Below are positions 60,820 through 64,000 of a stretch of DNA of 64,000 nt, piece by piece. The notes under the pieces were generated by a model. The model had not been told where the DNA came from. It searched no databases and saw nothing but the letters and a program-made list of their open reading frames with translations. Source of the stretch: Pseudomonas sp. CFBP13508 (lineage in GTDB: Bacteria; Pseudomonadota; Gammaproteobacteria; Pseudomonadales; Pseudomonadaceae). Numbering within the stretch: position 1 is the first letter of the stretch; every line of letters begins with the position of its first letter. Made by a program: the position numbers and the translations under genes. The stretch is from NCBI RefSeq assembly GCF_005233515.1, contig NZ_QFZZ01000006.1, forward strand, positions 365,550-429,549, written 5' to 3'.

Positions 60820-62912
60820 AGCCCTGGAACAGATCTTCAGCGTTGACGATTCTGCCGTTGCTGTTGGGCGTGCTTGCTTTTTTCATGGTGATCGGTCCGC
60901 GCGCACTCGATCCGCAGAACATTGCCTGGCTCAGCGAGGGCGATCCGGCTACGCATTATCTGGGCTGGGTTTTTTTCCGCCAGTCACCGTGGACTTTTCC
61001 CCTCGGGCTCAACCCGTCCTACGGCATGGAGTTGGGCAGTGCGATCATCTTTTCTGACTCCAATCCGCTGCTGGCACTGCTGTTCAAACCGTTCAACGCC
61101 TGGCTGCCAGAAACGTTCCAGTATTTTGGCTTGTGGTTGCTCATCTGTTTCGTACTGCAAGCGTGGTTCGGCTGGAAGCTGCTCGGCTTGATCACGGATA
61201 ACGTCGTAATCCGGCTTCTGGCCACGGGACTGTTGCTGTTTTCCCCGCCGATGTTTGTTCGTGCCGGAGGACATCTGTCTCTGGCCGGGCACTTTCTGCT
61301 ACTGGCGGCACTTTACCTGGCGCTGCATCCTGCGTTGCAACGGCGGCGGCTGGCCTGGGGCTGTCTGCTGGCGGCGACAGCGCTGGTGCATGCGTATCTG
61401 TTGGTCATGGTGGCGTTGATCTGGTTTGCCGATCTGCTCGGCAAAGTCATTTTTGACCGATTGACTCGCCGTCAGGGGCTGATCGAGTTCGGCGGTCTGT
61501 TCGCACTGGTCAGCGTGTGTTGCTGGCAGGCCGGATACTTCAGCATTGCCGACGGCGCTGGCAGTGGGGGGTTCGGTTTTTACCGGATGAATCTGCTGGC
61601 GCCATTCGATTCGGATGGCTGGTCGCAGGTATTGCCGGACATCCGCACGGGCGGCGGCGATTATGAAGGCTTCAATTATTTCGGCCTCGGTGTGCTGATG
61701 CTGTTACCGCTGGCGGCGGTGGCAGGGTTGCGCGGCGGGATTTCGCCGAGGGCTGCGCTGGGCGAGCGGTGGTGGCTGGTGTTCGCAATGATCGGCCTGA
61801 CCCTGTTCGCGTTGTCCCATCACATCGGTATTGGGACGCAGACTTTCAACTATCCGTTGCCGACATTCATCGAGCGGCTGGCCAGTATTTTTCGCGCTTC
61901 GGGGCGCATGTTCTGGCCGGTGTTTTATGCAATCGAACTGTTCCTCGTGTACCTGCTTGTGCGGGGCTTTCGCGCGCCAGTTGCCATGGGGTTACTCGCC
62001 TTGGCGCTGGTGGTGCAGGTGGCAGATACGCACAACGGCTGGGCGGGGCTGCGCGCATCAAGGATGGTAGCCCCCGCATCGGACTGGGTCAGTCCGATGC
62101 GCGACCCCTTCTGGAACAGCGCGGCCGGGCACTACAGGAATGTTCGCGGGTTGCTGCCGCAAAACCAGCCCGAACGCTGGCAAGCGATCGCTGATTTCGC
62201 TGGAGCACATGGACTGAAAACCGACGCGGTGTACATGGGGCGCATGAGCATTTCGGCGCTCGACAAGGCGCAGCGCGTGGCTCGGCATCGGCTGCAAACC
62301 GGAGAGTACGAAGCCGATTCTCTATATATCCTGGACGATGAAGCGCAGGCTCTGGCGGCCAAAAGCGTTCACAGCGATAGCGATCTGCTGACCCGGGTCG
62401 ATGACTTCGTTGTGCTTGCACCAGGCTGGAAGCGTTGTCAGCAATGTCTGCCGATGATCGATGAGGGGCGGGCGCTGGCATCCATCGCGCTGAGCCGTCC
62501 TGGCGTTGTCTACACATTCGATCGCAAGAGTCGACAACTGATCAAAGGCTGGGGGGCACCGGAAGCGTGGGGCACCTGGAGTGAGGGCCATGACGCGGAA
62601 ATGGCGCTGCGCGTGCCAGCGCAAGCCAAATCGATTTCGATCCAGGCGCTGGCGTTCGTCATGCCGCCAACTCTTGCTCAGCGAGTCATCGTCAGGCTCA
62701 ACGGCGTTGAAGTTCTTTCGACTCGGCTGACAGCCTTTCAGGGCAATTCTCTGGAAATCCCGTTGAAAGAACAGGTCAGGCAAACCCTGCCGGAGGATGG
62801 CGCGCTGAGACTTGAACTGCATTTGCCCGACGCCGTCAGCCCGCGCAGTCTCGGAATGAGCGATGACGCACGCATCATGGGCCTGGGCGTGAAATCCGTG
62901 AGTGTGCAGTAA
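60816..62912 (+). CDS. Large membrane protein, GtrC-like (DUF6311 type)
   Basis: A 698-residue membrane protein with about ten to twelve helices in the first 440 residues and a soluble part of about 250 residues at the C-terminus. It resembles the DUF6311 family and, in position, the serotype-specific GtrC transferase of phage gtr cassettes. NPSYGMELGSAIIFSDSNPL lies in a first outer loop. I infer that it moves a sugar from the lipid carrier to a surface polymer; sequence alone does not prove it. Confidence 0.78.
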   Translation: MKPWNRSSALTILPLLLGVLAFFMVIGPRALDPQNIAWLSEGDPATHYLGWVFFRQSPWTFPLGLNPSYGMELGSAIIFSDSNPLLALLFKPFNAWLPETFQYFGLWLLICFVLQAWFGWKLLGLITDNVVIRLLATGLLLFSPPMFVRAGGHLSLAGHFLLLAALYLALHPALQRRRLAWGCLLAATALVHAYLLVMVALIWFADLLGKVIFDRLTRRQGLIEFGGLFALVSVCCWQAGYFSIADGAGSGGFGFYRMNLLAPFDSDGWSQVLPDIRTGGGDYEGFNYFGLGVLMLLPLAAVAGLRGGISPRAALGERWWLVFAMIGLTLFALSHHIGIGTQTFNYPLPTFIERLASIFRASGRMFWPVFYAIELFLVYLLVRGFRAPVAMGLLALALVVQVADTHNGWAGLRASRMVAPASDWVSPMRDPFWNSAAGHYRNVRGLLPQNQPERWQAIADFAGAHGLKTDAVYMGRMSISALDKAQRVARHRLQTGEYEADSLYILDDEAQALAAKSVHSDSDLLTRVDDFVVLAPGWKRCQQCLPMIDEGRALASIALSRPGVVYTFDRKSRQLIKGWGAPEAWGTWSEGHDAEMALRVPAQAKSISIQALAFVMPPTLAQRVIVRLNGVEVLSTRLTAFQGNSLEIPLKEQVRQTLPEDGALRLELHLPDAVSPRSLGMSDDARIMGLGVKSVSVQ

Positions 62913-62989
62913 ACCGCGTAACCGTTGATGGACGCCGGGTCCCGGGCTTTTCTACACTGCCGCTATTCCGGGGAGCAGGGGGGCAATGG

Positions 62990-63919
62990 ATGAACCGCAA
63001 TGAACTACGCAAGGCCGACATCAACCTGATGGTGGTCTTCGAGACCCTGATGCTCGAACGCAACGTGACTCGCGCGGCGGAGAAGCTGTTTCTTGGCCAG
63101 CCGACCATCAGTTCGGCGCTCAACCGTTTGCGCACGATGCTCAACGACCCGCTGTTCATCCGCGTCGGCCATCGGATGGAGCCGACGGCCCGCGCCGAAG
63201 ACATTTACCGCCATCTCAAACCGGCACTGGATTCACTCTCCGCGGCGCTGAGCCTGACCCGCGATTTCGATCCCGCCACCAGCACCATGACCTTTCGCAT
63301 CGGTCTGTCCGACGACGTCGAATTCGGCCTGCTGCCGCCGCTGTTGCGCGCGCTGCGCCAGGAAGCGCCGAGTGTGGTGTTCGTGGTGCAGCATGTCGAT
63401 TACTGGCGCATTCCCGACCTGCTCGCTGCCGGCGATATCACCGTCGGCATCAGCCAGACCCGCGGCCTGCCGGCAAACGCCAAACGCAAACTGCTGCGGC
63501 ACATCCAGCCGAGCATCCTGCGCGCCGATGCCTCTGCTACACCGCTGACCCTCGAGGAATATTGCGCTCGCCCGCATGTATTGGTGTCGCACACGGCCAA
63601 TGTCAGTGGCTACGCCGATGAGTGGCTGGCGGAACTCGGTCGCACGCGGCAGGTGGTGTTGTCGGTGCCGCAGTACAGCGCATTGCCGGCGTTGCTGGCC
63701 GGCACCGACCTGATCGCCAGCCTGCCGGATTACACCGCAGCGGCCATGGCGGCGTCAGGGTTGTTGTTCCAGGAACCGTTCCCGTTCAAGACGCCGACGC
63801 TGGACCTGTCGATGGTCTGGCTCAGCCACGTCGACAGCGACCCGGCCGAACGCTGGCTGCGCTCGCGGCTCGAAGCGTTCATGAGTGAGCGGCCAACTGA
63901 GCACTACGATCCCTTGTAG
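62990..63919 (+). CDS. LysR-type transcriptional regulator
   Basis: A 309-residue LTTR with the N-terminal winged helix (ADINLMVVFETLMLERNVTRAA, GQPTISSALNRLR) and a C-terminal effector-binding domain. The start resembles the NodD/LeuO subgroup (LRKADINLMVVFETLM). Its target is unknown; the neighbour on the right lies beyond this window, and the gtr-like operon ends 77 bases upstream, with which it may have no link. Confidence 0.9.
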   Translation: MNRNELRKADINLMVVFETLMLERNVTRAAEKLFLGQPTISSALNRLRTMLNDPLFIRVGHRMEPTARAEDIYRHLKPALDSLSAALSLTRDFDPATSTMTFRIGLSDDVEFGLLPPLLRALRQEAPSVVFVVQHVDYWRIPDLLAAGDITVGISQTRGLPANAKRKLLRHIQPSILRADASATPLTLEEYCARPHVLVSHTANVSGYADEWLAELGRTRQVVLSVPQYSALPALLAGTDLIASLPDYTAAAMAASGLLFQEPFPFKTPTLDLSMVWLSHVDSDPAERWLRSRLEAFMSERPTEHYDPL

Positions 63920-64000
63920 ATACCGTCTTGAGCCTCACCGGGCAAGCGCAAGTTTCGGGTCATATGGCAGTCCTGACTTGAGCACTCCGTAAACGAAGTG

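Noticed and set aside
1..64000. CRISPR array, prophage or complete insertion sequence
   Set aside because: No regularly spaced direct repeats, no cas genes, no integrase or transposase, and no phage structural genes were seen; repeats found are REP-type.

Overview
The window reads as chromosomal DNA of a fluorescent-group Pseudomonas. Evidence: GC-rich coding in both directions; the algU-mucA-mucB-mucD envelope-stress operon; a phaG close to the P. putida type; the gcvR-bcp / dapA-bamC-MBL-purC neighbourhood; and at least five copies of the REP doublet (core GGGAGCGAGCCTGCTCGC and its inverse). Most of it is ordinary core genome, with accessory patches.

Layout. 1-1.9 kb: accessory patch beside tRNA-Gly(CCC), with a hairpin-rich element, a broken higA antitoxin and an intact hicAB toxin-antitoxin pair. 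2-5.7 kb: phaG, then a diguanylate cyclase / CWC zinc-ribbon-like protein / rsuA operon. 5.9-15.9 kb, minus strand: a seven-gene operon usually labelled urea transport and urea amidolyase. The sequence argues for guanidine import and breakdown instead. A guanidine-I (ykkC) riboswitch lies in front of the first gene (15815-15911), and two tandem hairpins with identical ACGG loops, the guanidine-II (mini-ykkC) architecture, lie directly in front of the carboxylase gene (11402-11449). The inferred path is guanidine import, carboxylation, deimination by two DUF1989 subunits, then allophanate hydrolysis to CO2 and ammonia. The carboxylase gene also carries an in-frame REP doublet between two domains.

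16.2-24.5 kb: a Tyr-rich lipoprotein, then a compact cluster of a glycosyltransferase, a single-pass membrane protein and a 1,842-residue RTX protein with no secretion genes beside it. 24.5-35 kb: an enoyl-CoA hydratase/HIBCH-type enzyme, ung, an AbrB-family permease overlapping a tripartite tricarboxylate transporter (tctCBA) with its divergent TctDE two-component system, an HDOD protein and ygfZ. 35-44.9 kb: sdhE-ygfX, nadB, algU-mucA-mucB-mucD (no mucC), bepA, a TusA-like protein and a PerM-type permease. 45-50 kb: bcp, gcvR, dapA, bamC, an MBL-fold hydrolase, purC and tRNA-Ser(CGA). 50-58.5 kb: a stress-flavoured stretch with chrA, Mn-catalase, a DUF892 ferritin-like protein, RNase Z, a LOV blue-light histidine kinase with receiver, and small proteins. 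58.7-62.9 kb: a four-gene gtr-like operon (GT2 transferase, methyltransferase, GtrA flippase, large membrane protein), followed by a LysR-type regulator.

The most interesting single signal is the guanidine operon with two different classes of guanidine riboswitch, one for import and one internal for the carboxylase. All functions are read from sequence motifs and family memory; no database search was run.
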